Below, piece after piece: positions 24,191 to 35,870 of a stretch of DNA of 64,000 bases (the stretch's first letter is position 1; every line of letters starts with the position of its first letter). The translations under genes and the position numbers were made by a program. The notes below the pieces were generated by a model. That model was not told the origin of the DNA. It was given only the letters and a program-made list of their open reading frames with translations, and made no database searches. The stretch lies in the NCBI GenBank assembly GCA_900016775.1, contig LN890288.1:496001-560000 (forward strand), written 5' to 3'. The DNA comes from Serratia symbiotica. Its GTDB lineage: Bacteria; Pseudomonadota; Gammaproteobacteria; Enterobacterales; Enterobacteriaceae.

Positions 24191-24506
24191 CGCTAATAAA
24201 TATTATAATATTTATTATTACAATTAAAATTAATTAATTATATAATTTTTAATTATGTTTTATAGTATTATTTTATATAATTAAATAAATTTATTATTTA
24301 ACTTTAAAATTAAAATTAATATCAAAATAAAATATAACATTTTATTATTATTTTTTTATATAAAATTAACTTTTATTAATATATTTAAAGATAATAACTT
24401 TTTATATAAATATATTTTATTCTTAATTATTAAATATTATTAAAATTATAAAATAATTTATTATAAAATATAACACTATTAAAATATTTATTTAACATTT
24501 TATTTT
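24191..24506. other. AT spacer upstream of rluC
   Basis: Near pure A/T rest of the divergent rne-rluC region; must hold the rluC promoter. No gene visible. Confidence 0.55.
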
Positions 24507-25460
24507 ATGAACATTAATAATATCAAAACACAAATCATTACTATTTCTGATAATGCAGTTAATCAAAGAATTGATAATTTTTTATTTACTTATCTGAAAT
24601 ATATACCTAAAAGTAGAATATATCGACTTATACGAAAAGGTAAAATACGTGTAAATAAAAAACGTATTAAAATAAATTATAAATTATTTATAAATGATAT
24701 GGTACGTATACCACCTCTTTATTTAATTAATAAAAAAAAAATATCTTTATCTATTAAATTAGATAAAATAAGTTCATTAACTAATTACATCTTATATGAA
24801 GATAATCATTTATTAATTATAAATAAACCTTCTGGTACTGCAGTACATGGTGGAAGTGGATTAAAATTTGGTATTATTGAAGGATTACGCGCACTAAGAC
24901 CAAAATCTCATTTTTTAGAATTAGTACATCGTTTAGATCGTGATACATCTGGTATTTTATTAATTGCTAAAAAACGTTCTGCATTACGTTTTTTACATGA
25001 ACAACTTCGCATGAAAAAAATAAAAAAAAATTATTTAGCATTAGTAATAGGTAAATGGGAATCTCAATGTAAAACAATTAAAGTACCATTATTAAAAAAA
25101 AATTCCAAAAATGGTAAATGGATTGTTTATGTGAATAAACAAGGTAAAATATCAGAAACACATTTTAATATCGAAACATCTTATAAATTTGCTACTTTAA
25201 TAAAAGCAACTCCTATTACTGGACGTACTCATCAAATTAGAGTTCATGCTCAATATGCTGGTCATCCAATTGCATTTGATAATCGTTATGGTAATTATGA
25301 ATATGATAAAAAGTTATTCGGTATTGATTTAAAAAGAATTTTTTTACATGCTTATTCATTACATTTTAAACATCCTAATACTGGAAAAATGATGTATATT
25401 AAAGCAAAAATAGATAAAATACTTTTTAATTTTTTACAAAAAATAAATAATATAAATTAA
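24507..25460 (+). CDS. rluC: 23S rRNA pseudouridine synthase RluC
   Basis: Makes pseudouridines 955, 2504 and 2580 in 23S rRNA. An N-terminal S4-like domain (QRIDNFLFTYLKYIPKSRIYR, GKIRVNKKRIK) precedes the synthase domain with LVHRLDRDTSGIL, holding the catalytic Asp, and ITGRTHQIRVHAQYAGHPIAFD. 317 residues (E. coli 319). Divergent from rne, as in E. coli. RluC rather than RluD is supported by the N-terminal domain and the neighbour. Confidence 0.95.
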   Translation: MNINNIKTQIITISDNAVNQRIDNFLFTYLKYIPKSRIYRLIRKGKIRVNKKRIKINYKLFINDMVRIPPLYLINKKKISLSIKLDKISSLTNYILYEDNHLLIINKPSGTAVHGGSGLKFGIIEGLRALRPKSHFLELVHRLDRDTSGILLIAKKRSALRFLHEQLRMKKIKKNYLALVIGKWESQCKTIKVPLLKKNSKNGKWIVYVNKQGKISETHFNIETSYKFATLIKATPITGRTHQIRVHAQYAGHPIAFDNRYGNYEYDKKLFGIDLKRIFLHAYSLHFKHPNTGKMMYIKAKIDKILFNFLQKINNIN

Positions 25461-26066
25461 TAATGTTATTTATTTTATTTTATATTATAAATATAATTTT
25501 TTATTTAAAATAATTATATTATAATACTATAAATATTAATAATATTAAACATTATTTTTATAATATTTTATTTAATTTTATAAAATAAAAAAATATTAAA
25601 TGTTAATTACTTAAAATTTATATATATAATACTATTCATTTAATATATAAAATAATTTTAATAATTATATTTTAATTCATATTTTTTTAAAAAAATAATT
25701 AACTTTAATTTAATTATTATATTTATTTTATTATATTTTTATAAAATATTTTAGTAATTTATATTTAATTAAAATTTATAATAAAATATATTTTATATAA
25801 AAATTTTTATTAATATAATTAAGTAATATTATTAAATTTATAATAAAATAATAAAATAAATAAAACAAAAATATTTAAATTAAAATATTTAATTATTTTT
25901 ATATTTTTTTTATAAAAAAAATAAAATATATTAATAAATATTTTTATATTTTTATATAAAATTCAATTATAATCTTATATATTTTAAATCTTTTAAATAA
26001 AACAAATATATATTAATTTATTTTAACATTAATATATGTAATATTTTACATTTTTATAAAAAATTT
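25461..26066. other. Gene-free AT region between rluC and holC
   Basis: About 600 bases with only A/T runs. In E. coli pepA precedes holC; I find no trace of it. Confidence 0.6.
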
Positions 26067-26528
26067 ATGAATAATATTATAAAACAAGTTACTTTTTATT
26101 TACTTCAAAACAATAAAATAATAAATAAACTTAATACATATGAAGCTTTAGCTTGTGATATAGCTTCAAAATATTGGCGTTCTGGAAAACGATCATTAAT
26201 TATATGTAATAATGAAAAACAAGCTTATAAATTAGATGAAGGACTTTGGAAATATAAACCATATACATTTATTCCCCATAATTTACTTGGAAAAGGACCA
26301 AAAAAAGGTGCTCCAATTGAAATTAGTTGGTCTAATAAAATTAGTAATAATCCATATGATGTTTTAATTGTTTTAAAGCTACATTTTATAAATTATTTTT
26401 CTAATTTTAATAAAATAATCGATTTTGTACCTTATGAAGATATTTTAATAAAATTAGCACGAGATCGTTACATAGCTTATCGTAATATAGGTTTTCATTT
26501 AGTTACAAAAATACCAAAATATTATTAA
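26067..26528 (+). CDS. holC: DNA polymerase III chi subunit
   Basis: Chi links the clamp loader (through psi) to single-strand binding protein. 153 residues (E. coli 147). Matches include ATFYLL-like VTFYLLQNN, KYWRSGKRSLIIC, EKQAYKLDEGLW, FIPHNLLGKGPKKGAPIEI and VDFVPYEDILIKLARDRYIAYR. HolC is often lost from highly reduced genomes, so its retention is of interest. Both E. coli neighbours, pepA and valS, are absent. Confidence 0.94.
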   Translation: MNNIIKQVTFYLLQNNKIINKLNTYEALACDIASKYWRSGKRSLIICNNEKQAYKLDEGLWKYKPYTFIPHNLLGKGPKKGAPIEISWSNKISNNPYDVLIVLKLHFINYFSNFNKIIDFVPYEDILIKLARDRYIAYRNIGFHLVTKIPKYY

Positions 26529-26704
26529 TTAATTACATAAATTTTACAAATAAATAATAAATATTATATTTTTAAAATAAAATTATATAATTATGAAAAT
26601 AAAATATTAATATTAAAAAAAATAAAAAATATTTTTTAAAATTTTAATAATTTATATTTATATGATTTATTATCAAATATATTAAAAGATATAAAAATAA
26701 CATA

Positions 26705-27796
26705 TTAAATTTTAAATAAAAAATTCATTATATCACCATCTTTAACGATATAATTTTTACCTTCTAAACGAATTTTACCAAATTCTTTAGCACCTTGTTC
26801 ACCATTATACATAATAAAATCTTTATATGAAATAACTTGTGTACGAATAAACCCTTTTTCAAAATCAGTATGAATTTTTCTAGCAGCTTGTATAGCAGTA
26901 GAACCAATAGAAATAGTCCAAGCACGTACTTCTTTAATACCAACAGTAAAATAAGTCTGTAAATTAAGTAAATTATAACTAGAATAAATTATTTGATTTA
27001 TATTCGATTTTTCTGAATTACATATTGAAATAAATTCGTAACAATTTTTATTATTTAATTTAGATATATTTAACTCTCTTTGGGCACAAATTACCACAAC
27101 TAATGAACCTTCAATTGTAGCAATTTTTTGTATATCTTCTAAATATTTATTATTTTTTAAATTTTTTTCTTTAATATTAGCAATATATATAGTCGGTTTT
27201 AATGTTAAAAAATTTAAATAATAAATTATTTTTTTATCTTCCAGACTTAAATTTAATACACGTAACATAATAGATTGTTCTAAATATGATTGACATCTTT
27301 CTAATATCATTAATTCATATTTAGAATTCTTATCTCCAGTTTTAACTTTTTTATATACATAATTAATAGCACGTTCACATACATCAAGATCAGATAATAT
27401 TAATTCAGTATTAATTATTTTAATATCTTTAATTGGATTAATTTTATCATATAAATGAATAATATTTTCATCTTCAAAACAACGAACTACATGACAAATA
27501 GCTTTAGTTTCTCGAATATTTTTTAAAAATTTATTACCCAAACCTTCTCCTTTTGATGCACCTTCTACTAATCCAGCAATATCCACAAACTCCATAATAG
27601 TAGGAATAATACGCTTAGGTTTAACAATATTCGCTAATTTATTTAAACGTAAATCAGGAATAAATACTGTACCTATATTAGGTTTAATAGTACAAAATGG
27701 AAAATTAGCTACTTTAGCATTTAATTTAGTTAAAGCATTAAATAATGTAGATTTTCCTACATTAGGTAAACCTATAATTCCACATTTAAATCCCAT
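26705..27796 (-). CDS. ychF: Ribosome-binding ATPase YchF
   Basis: Obg-family P-loop protein that prefers ATP and binds ribosomes. 363 residues, identical to E. coli, when started at 27796 ([17 protein letters not shown]); an in-frame GTG three codons upstream is rejected. AGG lies eight bases before the ATG. G1 [10 protein letters not shown]3 DIAGL and the C-terminal TGS domain ([39 protein letters not shown]) are clear. Its usual neighbour pth is absent. Confidence 0.97.
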   Translation of the reverse strand: MGFKCGIIGLPNVGKSTLFNALTKLNAKVANFPFCTIKPNIGTVFIPDLRLNKLANIVKPKRIIPTIMEFVDIAGLVEGASKGEGLGNKFLKNIRETKAICHVVRCFEDENIIHLYDKINPIKDIKIINTELILSDLDVCERAINYVYKKVKTGDKNSKYELMILERCQSYLEQSIMLRVLNLSLEDKKIIYYLNFLTLKPTIYIANIKEKNLKNNKYLEDIQKIATIEGSLVVVICAQRELNISKLNNKNCYEFISICNSEKSNINQIIYSSYNLLNLQTYFTVGIKEVRAWTISIGSTAIQAARKIHTDFEKGFIRTQVISYKDFIMYNGEQGAKEFGKIRLEGKNYIVKDGDIMNFLFKI

Positions 27797-28071
27797 ATAT
27801 TTCACCTTTAATATAAATAATTAATTTTAAAGATTTGAATTTCAAAAAAATATCATATAAATTATTATATAATAATATTTTTAATAATTATATTATAATA
27901 TAATATAAAATATTTTTAATAAAAAAATAAAATATTTATATAATTTATATAAAATCTTAATATTTTAATTAAATTAAAATTTAAATTAATAAAAAAAACA
28001 CTATTTAATATATAAAAATTATTTATATATATAAAACATAAATTTATTAAAAAATTATAAAAGGAATATAT

Positions 28072-28716
28072 ATGTTTAGTGGTATTATACAAGATATTGT
28101 TCCATTAATTGGTATTTCTGAAAAAAATAATTGTCGTACTCATATAATTAAAATGTCTTCTAATTTATTATCTGGATTGAAATTAGGATCTTCAGTGGCA
28201 CATAATGGTTGTTGTTTAACAATTGTTTCTATAAAAGATAAAAAGGTTAGTTTTGATTTAATTAAAGAAACTTTAGATCTCACTAATTTAGGAAAATTAA
28301 TATTAGGTGATAAAATTAACATTGAATGCGCAATAAAATATCATGAAGAAATTGGAGGGCATTTAATTTCTGGTCATATTATTTGTACAGCAGAAATAAC
28401 TAAAATTTTAACTTCAAAAAATAATTATCAAATTTGGTTTCGTATATCAAATCAAAAATTGATGAAATATATTCATTATAAAGGATTTATTGCGATTGAT
28501 GGTATTAGTTTAACTATCGGGGAAGTAATAAATAATTTATTTTGTGTATATTTAATTCCAGAAACATTAAAACGTACAACATTAGGTATAAAAAAATTAA
28601 ATGATATAGTCAATATAGAAATTAATCAACAAACCCAGACAATAGTAGATACTATTGAACGTATTTTAACTATTAATAAAATAAAAAATAAAATTAATAA
28701 TAAAATAGTATTTTAA
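28072..28716 (+). CDS. ribC: Riboflavin synthase, alpha subunit
   Basis: Dismutates two lumazines to riboflavin, the last step of vitamin B2 synthesis. Two tandem lumazine-binding barrels: MFSGIIQDI...SVAHNGCCLTI in the first and HLISGHI...GFIAIDGISLTI in the second, each with its conserved substrate residues. 214 residues (E. coli 213). AAAAGGA precedes the ATG by about nine bases. With ribE (3521-3997) it covers the final two steps. No FMN riboswitch is visible upstream. Called ribE in many other bacteria. Confidence 0.97.
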   Translation: MFSGIIQDIVPLIGISEKNNCRTHIIKMSSNLLSGLKLGSSVAHNGCCLTIVSIKDKKVSFDLIKETLDLTNLGKLILGDKINIECAIKYHEEIGGHLISGHIICTAEITKILTSKNNYQIWFRISNQKLMKYIHYKGFIAIDGISLTIGEVINNLFCVYLIPETLKRTTLGIKKLNDIVNIEINQQTQTIVDTIERILTINKIKNKINNKIVF

Positions 28717-28730
28717 CTAAAAATATATTA

Positions 28731-28778
28731 TTAAATTCAATAAATTAATGAAAAAAATTATTAATTTATTGAATTTAA
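28731..28778 (+). terminator. Perfect 19-bp AT-rich hairpin after ribC
   Basis: Arms 28731-28749 and 28760-28778 are perfectly complementary around a 10-base A-rich loop and start 14 bases after the ribC stop. Position suggests a transcript end or mRNA stabiliser, though no strong U-tract follows. Confidence 0.6.
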
Positions 28779-28894
28779 TAAATTATCTTTATATAATTAT
28801 ATATATTTTATATAAATAATTTGTTTTATATATCTATATCTATAATTTATATTATAAATATTATTTTTATATAATTATTATTTAGGAAAAAAAC

Positions 28895-29248
28895 ATGAAA
28901 ATAATTACAACAATTGAAAAAATTAAATCTCAAATTTCTAAAAATTTAATATTATTATATATGAAAGGATCACCAGAATTACCAAAATGTGGTTTTTCTA
29001 AAAAAGCCGCACAAATATTAATTGATTGTAATGAACGTTTTGCTTATGTAGATATTTTAGAAAATGAAGATATTCGTACTGAATTACCAAAATATTCTAA
29101 TTGGCCAACTTATCCTCAATTATGGATAAATAATAAATTAATTGGTGGTTGTGATATTATGATAGAAATGTATCAATGTGGTGAATTAAAAAAACTTATT
29201 CATAATACTATAAAAAAATATAATATAAATAAAAAATTAACTTCTTAA
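28895..29248 (+). CDS. grxD: Monothiol glutaredoxin 4
   Basis: Carries or delivers [2Fe-2S] clusters. 117 residues (E. coli 115). Active site CGFS in SPELPKCGFSKKA; WPTYPQLWINNKLIGGCDIMIEMYQ is nearly identical to E. coli. AGGA precedes the ATG. Functions with CyaY and ErpA in iron-sulfur trafficking. In E. coli it lies in the same region as ribC, rnt and tyrS. Confidence 0.97.
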   Translation: MKIITTIEKIKSQISKNLILLYMKGSPELPKCGFSKKAAQILIDCNERFAYVDILENEDIRTELPKYSNWPTYPQLWINNKLIGGCDIMIEMYQCGELKKLIHNTIKKYNINKKLTS

Positions 29249-29666
29249 TTAATATTAAATTTTATTAAACAAAATATTTTAATAAAATATAAATAAAAAA
29301 TAAAATTAAATATATTTTAATATATTTAATTTTATTTAAATTTTATATAAATTATAATTTGGTAAAATTAATTCAATTTTTTAATATAATTAATTGCAAT
29401 AAATACCTTACTAACTAATAAATACATAAAATAGCTTATATATTTTAATATATTAATGTAAAATTAATATTTATTTAAAATAAATAAATATAATAAATAT
29501 TATAATATAAAAATATATTGTTATTAAACAAATATACTAATAATATAAAATTATTAAATATTTATATAAAACATAAAAATATTTTTTATAAATAATATTT
29601 AAAATTAAATTATAATTATAAGGAAAAAAATTGATATATATTTAATGTTGTTATAGCATAAATAAT
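29249..29666. other. AT spacer between grxD and nlpD
   Basis: Apart from a strong hairpin near its left end, it has no gene. An AAGGA near 29621 lies too far (about 40 bases) from the nlpD ATG to serve it directly and precedes only a four-codon TTG frame. Confidence 0.55.
29298..29337 (+). terminator. Perfect 19-bp AT-only hairpin after grxD
   Basis: Arms 29298-29316 and 29319-29337 are exact complements around a 2-base loop, 49 bases past the grxD stop. Likely a 3'-end structure of the grxD transcript. Confidence 0.55.
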
Positions 29667-30635
29667 ATGAATAAAAAAAAAATAATAAAAAATGTAAAAA
29701 AAAATATTATAAATATAATATTACATTTATTATTAATAATTTATATTAATTATCAACCAAAATTTATTTATGCTAATAATATTAATTATATTATTTCATC
29801 ACCAAATTATATACATAATCAAAAATTTTATAATAAATTTAATTCCTTTTATAAAAAAAAATATAAATTATTATATAAAAAAAAATATAATAATATTTAT
29901 AGAGTTAAAATAAATGATACTTTATTTCATATTTCTTTAATAACACATAATGATATTTTAGATTTAGCAAAATACAATAATTTAAAAAAACCATATATTC
30001 TTTATATTAATCAAAAAATTTATTTTTATAAAAAAAAAATAAATAATAAAAAAAATATATTAATAATTAATAAAAATATAAAAAAAAATATTTCTAATAT
30101 TAAATTTAATATTAATAATTCTTATAATGTTATTTCTTCTTATTCAAATAATATATTTCCTTTAAATATAAATAAAAAAAATATTTTATCTATATCTATA
30201 ATAAATACTAAATCTTTAATTATTAATCCAATAGATTATTCATATCGTTCTAAAAAAAAATCCATATATAATTGGAAATGGCCAACAAAAGGTAAAATTA
30301 TTGATAATTTTTCTTCATTAGAAGGTGGAAATCAAGGAATTGATATTTCTGGATTTCGCGGACAACCTATTTTTGCTACTGCTGATGGTTTAGTGGTATA
30401 TGTAGGTCATGCTTTAAATGGATACGGTAATTTAATAATTATTAAACATAATAATTATTATTTAAGTGCTTACGCTCATAATGATACAATATTAGTTAAA
30501 GAAAAACAAAAAGTTAAAGCTATTCAAAAAGTAGCTACTATGGGTAGTACTGGAACTAATTCAGTACGTTTACATTTTGAAATTCGTTATAAAGGTAAAT
30601 CTATCAATCCATTAAATCTTCTTTCATTACAATAA
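29667..30635 (+). CDS. nlpD: NlpD-like LysM/M23 amidase activator lacking a lipobox
   Basis: Activator of the septal amidase AmiC in cell separation. A hydrophobic N-terminal segment (about residues 14-36, ending FIYANN) is followed by a Lys/Asn-rich region with a LysM domain (about 78-121, YRVKINDTLFHIS) and a LytM/M23 domain (about 218-320: WPTKGKIIDNF, GGNQGIDISGFRGQPIFATADG, LIIIKHNNYYLSAYAHND, GSTGTNSVRLHFEIRYKGKSINPL). As in E. coli NlpD the zinc-binding His positions are degenerate (GNQGID, RLHFE), so it should be a non-enzymatic activator. The whole protein has no cysteine, so it cannot be a lipoprotein as E. coli NlpD is. pcm and rpoS, its usual neighbours, are absent. Confidence 0.9.
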   Translation: MNKKKIIKNVKKNIINIILHLLLIIYINYQPKFIYANNINYIISSPNYIHNQKFYNKFNSFYKKKYKLLYKKKYNNIYRVKINDTLFHISLITHNDILDLAKYNNLKKPYILYINQKIYFYKKKINNKKNILIINKNIKKNISNIKFNINNSYNVISSYSNNIFPLNINKKNILSISIINTKSLIINPIDYSYRSKKKSIYNWKWPTKGKIIDNFSSLEGGNQGIDISGFRGQPIFATADGLVVYVGHALNGYGNLIIIKHNNYYLSAYAHNDTILVKEKQKVKAIQKVATMGSTGTNSVRLHFEIRYKGKSINPLNLLSLQ

Positions 30636-30650
30636 ATTATTTAAATAAAA

Positions 30651-31925
30651 TTATATCCAATATATTAAGCAATAATTTTTATTACCACGTTTAAGTAAAG
30701 TATAATGATGAAATAAGCGATCACTATTAACAAAAACATATAATATATTAGATTGTTTTTTTCCATTAATACTTATTGCATTAGAATTTATCATTATTCT
30801 TGCTTGATTTTTAGAAGATGCTAATTTAGCGTAAACTAATGCTTGTCGTAAATCAATACCCCACACAAGTCTAATTACTGGTATACCATCTTGAATTAAT
30901 TGAATAAAATCAGATTCAATCATATTATTTAATGTACCAGAAAATAAATTTTTACTTATACGTTTAGCAGAAGATGTTTTTATAGAACCATGAACAATAT
31001 TAGTTACTATTTCCGCTAAAATATATTGAACTTTTAATATATTATTAGTATTTTTATTTATTTTTTTTAATTGATCGATTTCTTTTAAACTTAAAAAAGT
31101 AAAAAATTTTAAAAAACGATAAACATCAGAATCTGCTGTATTAATCCAAAATTGATAAAATTTATAAGGACTAGTTTTTTTTGGTGATAACCAAATTGTA
31201 TTATCTTCTGTTTTACCAAATTTAATACCATTTGATTTAGTAATCAAAGGCATAGTTAAACCAAATACTAAATGTTTATGTACACGACGAGTTAAATCAA
31301 TTCCTGAAATAATATTACCCCATTGATCAGAACCACCTATTTGTAATTCTACTTTATAACGATTATATAACTCACAAAAATCAAAACTTTGAAGTAAATT
31401 ATAAGAAAATTCAGTAAAAGAAATACCAGAAGTATTATTTTTTAAACGCTGTTTAACTATTTCTTTACGAATCATTTGATTGATAGAAAAATGTTTACCA
31501 ATATCACGTAAGAAATTTAATACTTTCATATTACCAAACCAATCATTATTATTAACAATCACTGCACTATTATTCGTATTATTAAAATCAAGAAACAAAG
31601 AAATTTGTTTATAAATTTTTTCTGTCCATTGATAAACTATTTCATTTGTATTTAATTTACGTTCTATTGATTTAAAACTTGGATCACCAATTAAACCAGT
31701 AGCCCCCCCAATTAATATAATTGGTTTATGACCTGCTAATTGAAAACGTTTTAAACATAAAAGTGGAATTAAATGACCTAAATGTAAACTATCAGAAGTA
31801 GGATCAAAACCACAATAAACAGAAATTGGTTTTTGTGATAATTTTTTTATTAAACCTTTTTCATTAGTTATTTGTGTTACTAATTCACGATCTTTTAATA
31901 CTTTAATTATATTATCACTAATCAT
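30651..31925 (-). CDS. tyrS: Tyrosyl-tRNA synthetase
   Basis: Charges tRNA-Tyr. 424 residues, as in E. coli. Class I signatures HLGH (LHLGHLIPL) and KFGKT; the Tyr pocket [10 protein letters not shown] and [11 protein letters not shown]; a C-terminal S4-like domain ([18 protein letters not shown]) ends in KNYCLIYWI. Convergent with nlpD with 15 bases between stops. pdxH and pdxY, its E. coli neighbours, are missing. Confidence 0.98.
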   Translation of the reverse strand: MISDNIIKVLKDRELVTQITNEKGLIKKLSQKPISVYCGFDPTSDSLHLGHLIPLLCLKRFQLAGHKPIILIGGATGLIGDPSFKSIERKLNTNEIVYQWTEKIYKQISLFLDFNNTNNSAVIVNNNDWFGNMKVLNFLRDIGKHFSINQMIRKEIVKQRLKNNTSGISFTEFSYNLLQSFDFCELYNRYKVELQIGGSDQWGNIISGIDLTRRVHKHLVFGLTMPLITKSNGIKFGKTEDNTIWLSPKKTSPYKFYQFWINTADSDVYRFLKFFTFLSLKEIDQLKKINKNTNNILKVQYILAEIVTNIVHGSIKTSSAKRISKNLFSGTLNNMIESDFIQLIQDGIPVIRLVWGIDLRQALVYAKLASSKNQARIMINSNAISINGKKQSNILYVFVNSDRLFHHYTLLKRGNKNYCLIYWI

Positions 31926-33092
31926 TAATTACTCCATTTTATATTTTTTTTTAAAAAATAATTTTTATTCTACTTAAAACTAATAAAATTAATATTACAA
32001 TAAAAATAATTATTAATATAAAATAAAAATATTTAAAAATTCTATTTAAAATTATAAAATTTTTATTTTTAAGATAAAATAAAATAAATTTTCTAATATT
32101 ATTTATTTTATTAAGATATAAATTAATTATATAAATCATATGTACTTATTATTTGTAATTCTAAAAAAATTAATTTTTACATAAAATATTTCTTTAAAAA
32201 ATTAGTAATAACATTTAATTATTTTTAAATTTTTATTTAATTTTTAATATTTTTAAATAACTATTTTAATATTAATAACTATTAAAAAAAAAATCTAAAA
32301 ATTAATTTAATTATTTTTATTTTATTATAAAAATAATTTAATATTTCAAACATAAAAAAGTTTATATTTTTTAAAATATTACTTACAATTCCATCTCATA
32401 CCATATAAAAATAAACTAATATATAAATTATGATATAATTATTTTATTTTAAAATTATTGAAATTAATATAAAAATAATTCGTTATTCTGAAACTATTTC
32501 AATAAAACAATACATTAATAAAAATAATTTTTTATTCAAGATAAAAATATCTATAATACTAAAATATAATAAATATATATAATATGATTATCATAATTAA
32601 CATTTAAATGAATTAAATAAATTAAAATTTAAATTATTATTTTTTCAATTATTTTTAATATATTTAAAATACTAATTCTTTATTTTAAATTTATAATTAA
32701 TATTTATATATTTTCTTAATAAAAATAAATTATTATTTAATAAAAAAATACTAACATGATAATATTATGAAAATTCTTTTAAAAATAAAATATACATTAA
32801 ATTTAAATTATTTTTTATATTTTATATTTAAAAATAAATTTAAATATTATTATATTATATGCAATAATATTTTTATATATTTAAATAAATTTATATTAAT
32901 ATTACTTTTATATTAATTAATTTTTAAATATAAAAAAATTTATTTATTTTATTTAAATATTAATTTAATAATATAAAATTATTTATAAAACATTATTAAT
33001 TTTATAAATATATTATAAATATAATAAATAAATATAATTATTTTAAAATAATTTTATATAATATTTTATATATTCAATAAAGATAAAAAATA
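31926..33092. other. 1.17-kb gene-free region between tyrS and rnt
   Basis: In E. coli many genes lie between tyrS and rnt. Here only AT-rich sequence remains. A 62-codon, very hydrophobic Ile/Leu/Asn frame on the minus strand (31951-32139) has no recognisable homologue and looks like chance. A less AT-rich patch lies about 32340-32520, without a readable gene. Confidence 0.6.
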
Positions 33093-33743
33093 ATGATTGA
33101 AAAATATAATTTTAATACTTTAAATAATCGTTTTCGTGGATTTTATCCTGTAGTAATAGATGTAGAAACTGCTGGTTTTAATTCAAAAACTGATGCATTA
33201 TTAGAGATAGCTGCTATTACATTAAGAATGGATAAAGAAGGTTGGTTACATTCAGATGAAAGTTTACATTTTCATATAGAACCATTTAAAGGATCTAATT
33301 TACAACCAGAAGCACTTGCATTCAATGGTATAAAACCAGATAATCCATTACGTGGTGCAGTGAGTGAACATTACGCTTTAGATGCTATTTTCAAAATGGT
33401 ATTTACTGGTATAAAATATCATTCTTGTAATCGTGCAATTATTGTGGCACATAATGCTAATTTTGATTATAATTTTTTAATGGCTGCTACTGAGCGAACA
33501 AATTTACAACATAATCCATTTCATCCATTTGCTACATTTGATACCGCAGCATTAAGTGGTTTAGCACTAGGCCAAACAGTATTAGCAAAAGCTTGTTCTA
33601 TTGCTGGTATATCATTTGATAGTAATCTTGCACATTCGGCATTATATGATACTAAACAAACAGCTCTTTTATTTTGTGAATTAGTAAATAGATGGAAAAG
33701 ATTAGGTGGTTGGCCACTACCTATTAATAATGTAAATAAATAA
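33093..33743 (+). CDS. rnt: Ribonuclease T
   Basis: 3'-5' exonuclease that trims tRNA, 5S and 23S rRNA ends and removes tRNA 3' nucleotides. 216 residues (E. coli 215). DEDDh motifs: [10 protein letters not shown] (ExoI), [11 protein letters not shown] (ExoII) and [14 protein letters not shown] (ExoIII). GGWPL near the end is conserved. Three of the four tRNAs here lack encoded CCA, so tRNA end turnover depends on RNase T and the CCA enzyme. lhr, next in E. coli, is absent. Confidence 0.97.
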   Translation: MIEKYNFNTLNNRFRGFYPVVIDVETAGFNSKTDALLEIAAITLRMDKEGWLHSDESLHFHIEPFKGSNLQPEALAFNGIKPDNPLRGAVSEHYALDAIFKMVFTGIKYHSCNRAIIVAHNANFDYNFLMAATERTNLQHNPFHPFATFDTAALSGLALGQTVLAKACSIAGISFDSNLAHSALYDTKQTALLFCELVNRWKRLGGWPLPINNVNK

Positions 33744-34097
33744 AAATATAATTATATAATTTAATATTTATATATAATAAATCAATTCATTAAAAATATA
33801 TTTTATATATTAAAATATAATACAATAAAATCAATATTATTAATATTAAAAATATTTCAAATAAACAATTAATTTATAATATAATTTTCTTTATAATTAA
33901 TATTAAAATATTTAATTATATAAATATAAAATATTTTTTATAAAATACTAAATTAAGTAAAATAATCTTTAAAATAAATATAATTAAATATTATATTAAT
34001 AATATAAAAAATACTTTATTCAATACTATATTAATAGTATTTAACTATACTAAAATAAATAAAATATAAAATATATTTAATTCTGGAATTAAACTGC
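33744..34097. other. AT spacer between rnt and mdlA
   Basis: Gene-free; contains the end of the rnt transcript and the mdlAB promoter. A TGGAATTAAACTGC just before the mdlA GTG is the only less AT-rich piece. Confidence 0.55.
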
Positions 34098-35870
34098 GTG
34101 AGATTATTTGTTCAAATTAGTTGGTATTTCCGTCGAGAATGGTATCGTTATCTAGGAGCTATTATATTATTAATTATAATTGCTATCTTACAATTATTAC
34201 CACCTAAATTAGTAGGAATTATTATAGATAGTGTTATTAAAAAACAAATATCTAATAATAAATTACTATTTTTACTTGGAATAATATTTGGTACTGCTAT
34301 TTTTGTTTATTTATTACGTTATTTATGGAGAATATTATTATTTGGTGCTTCATATCATTTAGCAATTGAATTACGAGAAAATTTATATCATTATCTTAGT
34401 TGTCAAAATCCAACTTTTTATATAAATCATCGAACTGGTGATTTAATGGCAAGAGCTACTAATGATGTAGATAAAGTAGTATTCGCTGCCGGTGAAGGTG
34501 TATTAACATTAGTAGATTCATTAGTAATGGGAATTATGGTATTAATAGTTATGAGTACTCAAATTAGTTGGCAATTAACATTTCTATCTTTAATTCCAAT
34601 GCCAATTATGGCAATTGCTATTAAATCTTATAGTAATAAATTACATCAACAATTTAAATTAGCACAAGCAGCTTTTTCTAATTTAAATGATCAAGTACAA
34701 GAAAGTATGACTAGTATTCGTATGATTAAAGCATTTGGATTAGAAAATTACCAATCTAAACAATTTTCTAAAGTAGCAAAAAATACTAGCAAAAAAAATA
34801 TGAATGTAGCAAAAATAGATGCATATTTTGATCCAACAATTTACATTGCTATTGGTACTTCTAACCTATTAGCTATTAGTGGGGGAAGTTGGATGTTAAT
34901 TCATGATATACTTACAGTAGGACAATTAACTAGTTTTGTAATGTATCTTGGTTTAATGATTTGGCCAATGTTAGCATTAGCATGGATGTTTAATATTGTT
35001 GAACGTGGAAGTGCTGCATATGGACGTATTCTTAATCTTCTTGAAGAAACCACAGAAATTAAAGATGGTACATTACTTTTACCTAATCATCAAGGTATAT
35101 TAATAGTAAATATTCAAAAATTTTATTATTCAATTAATAAATTACCTATTTTAAATAACATTATATTTAAATTAAAACCTGGAGAGATGTTGGGATTATG
35201 TGGACCAACAGGTTCTGGAAAATCAACATTATTATCACTTATTCAACGTCAATTTAATGTTGATTTTGGTCAAATAAGTTATCATAACATACCATTAAAT
35301 AAAATAAAACTTGATAATTGGCGTTCACGATTATCTGTAGTTAGTCAAATACCATTTTTATTTTCTGATAGTATATTTAATAATATTTCATTAGGAAATC
35401 CACATGCTACACAAGAACAAATTAAAAAAGTTTCAAAATTAGCTGATATTCATGAAGACATTTTAAATCTTCCACTAGGATATAATACTGAAGTAGGTGA
35501 ACGGGGTGTTATGTTATCAGGTGGTCAAAAACAACGTATTTCTATTGCTCGTGCTTTATTACTAAATACAGAAATATTAATATTAGATGATGCACTTTCA
35601 GCAGTAGATGGTCATACTGAAAGTAAAATTTTACATAACTTACAATATTGGCGTAAAAATCGTACAGTAATTATTAGTGCACACAGATTATCCTCATTAG
35701 TAAAAGCTAATGAAATAATAGTTATACAACACGGTAATATAGTACAACGTGGTTCACATTTAATACTTGTAAAACAAAAAGGATGGTATCGTGATATGTA
35801 TTGTTATCAACAATTACAAGAAATAAATGAAATACCTAATATTAGTAAGGAACCATTTATTAATGAATAA
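34098..35870 (+). CDS. mdlA: ABC exporter half-transporter MdlA
   Basis: Inner membrane half-transporter pairing with MdlB; substrate unknown. 590 residues, as in E. coli. GTG start gives [17 protein letters not shown], co-linear with E. coli. Six membrane segments in residues 1-300, then the ATPase: Walker [10 protein letters not shown], signature LSGGQKQR, Walker [13 protein letters not shown]. The residue after the Walker B Asp is Asp rather than the catalytic Glu, as in E. coli MdlA, so this half is probably the weakly hydrolysing site. Overlaps mdlB by 8 bp. Confidence 0.96.
   Translation: MRLFVQISWYFRREWYRYLGAIILLIIIAILQLLPPKLVGIIIDSVIKKQISNNKLLFLLGIIFGTAIFVYLLRYLWRILLFGASYHLAIELRENLYHYLSCQNPTFYINHRTGDLMARATNDVDKVVFAAGEGVLTLVDSLVMGIMVLIVMSTQISWQLTFLSLIPMPIMAIAIKSYSNKLHQQFKLAQAAFSNLNDQVQESMTSIRMIKAFGLENYQSKQFSKVAKNTSKKNMNVAKIDAYFDPTIYIAIGTSNLLAISGGSWMLIHDILTVGQLTSFVMYLGLMIWPMLALAWMFNIVERGSAAYGRILNLLEETTEIKDGTLLLPNHQGILIVNIQKFYYSINKLPILNNIIFKLKPGEMLGLCGPTGSGKSTLLSLIQRQFNVDFGQISYHNIPLNKIKLDNWRSRLSVVSQIPFLFSDSIFNNISLGNPHATQEQIKKVSKLADIHEDILNLPLGYNTEVGERGVMLSGGQKQRISIARALLLNTEILILDDALSAVDGHTESKILHNLQYWRKNRTVIISAHRLSSLVKANEIIVIQHGNIVQRGSHLILVKQKGWYRDMYCYQQLQEINEIPNISKEPFINE

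Noticed and set aside
31951-32139. 62-codon hydrophobic frame on the minus strand, 25 bases upstream of tyrS
   Set aside because: Made almost only of Ile, Leu, Asn, Lys, Phe and Tyr, which random AT-rich sequence gives easily; no Shine-Dalgarno and no family resemblance.
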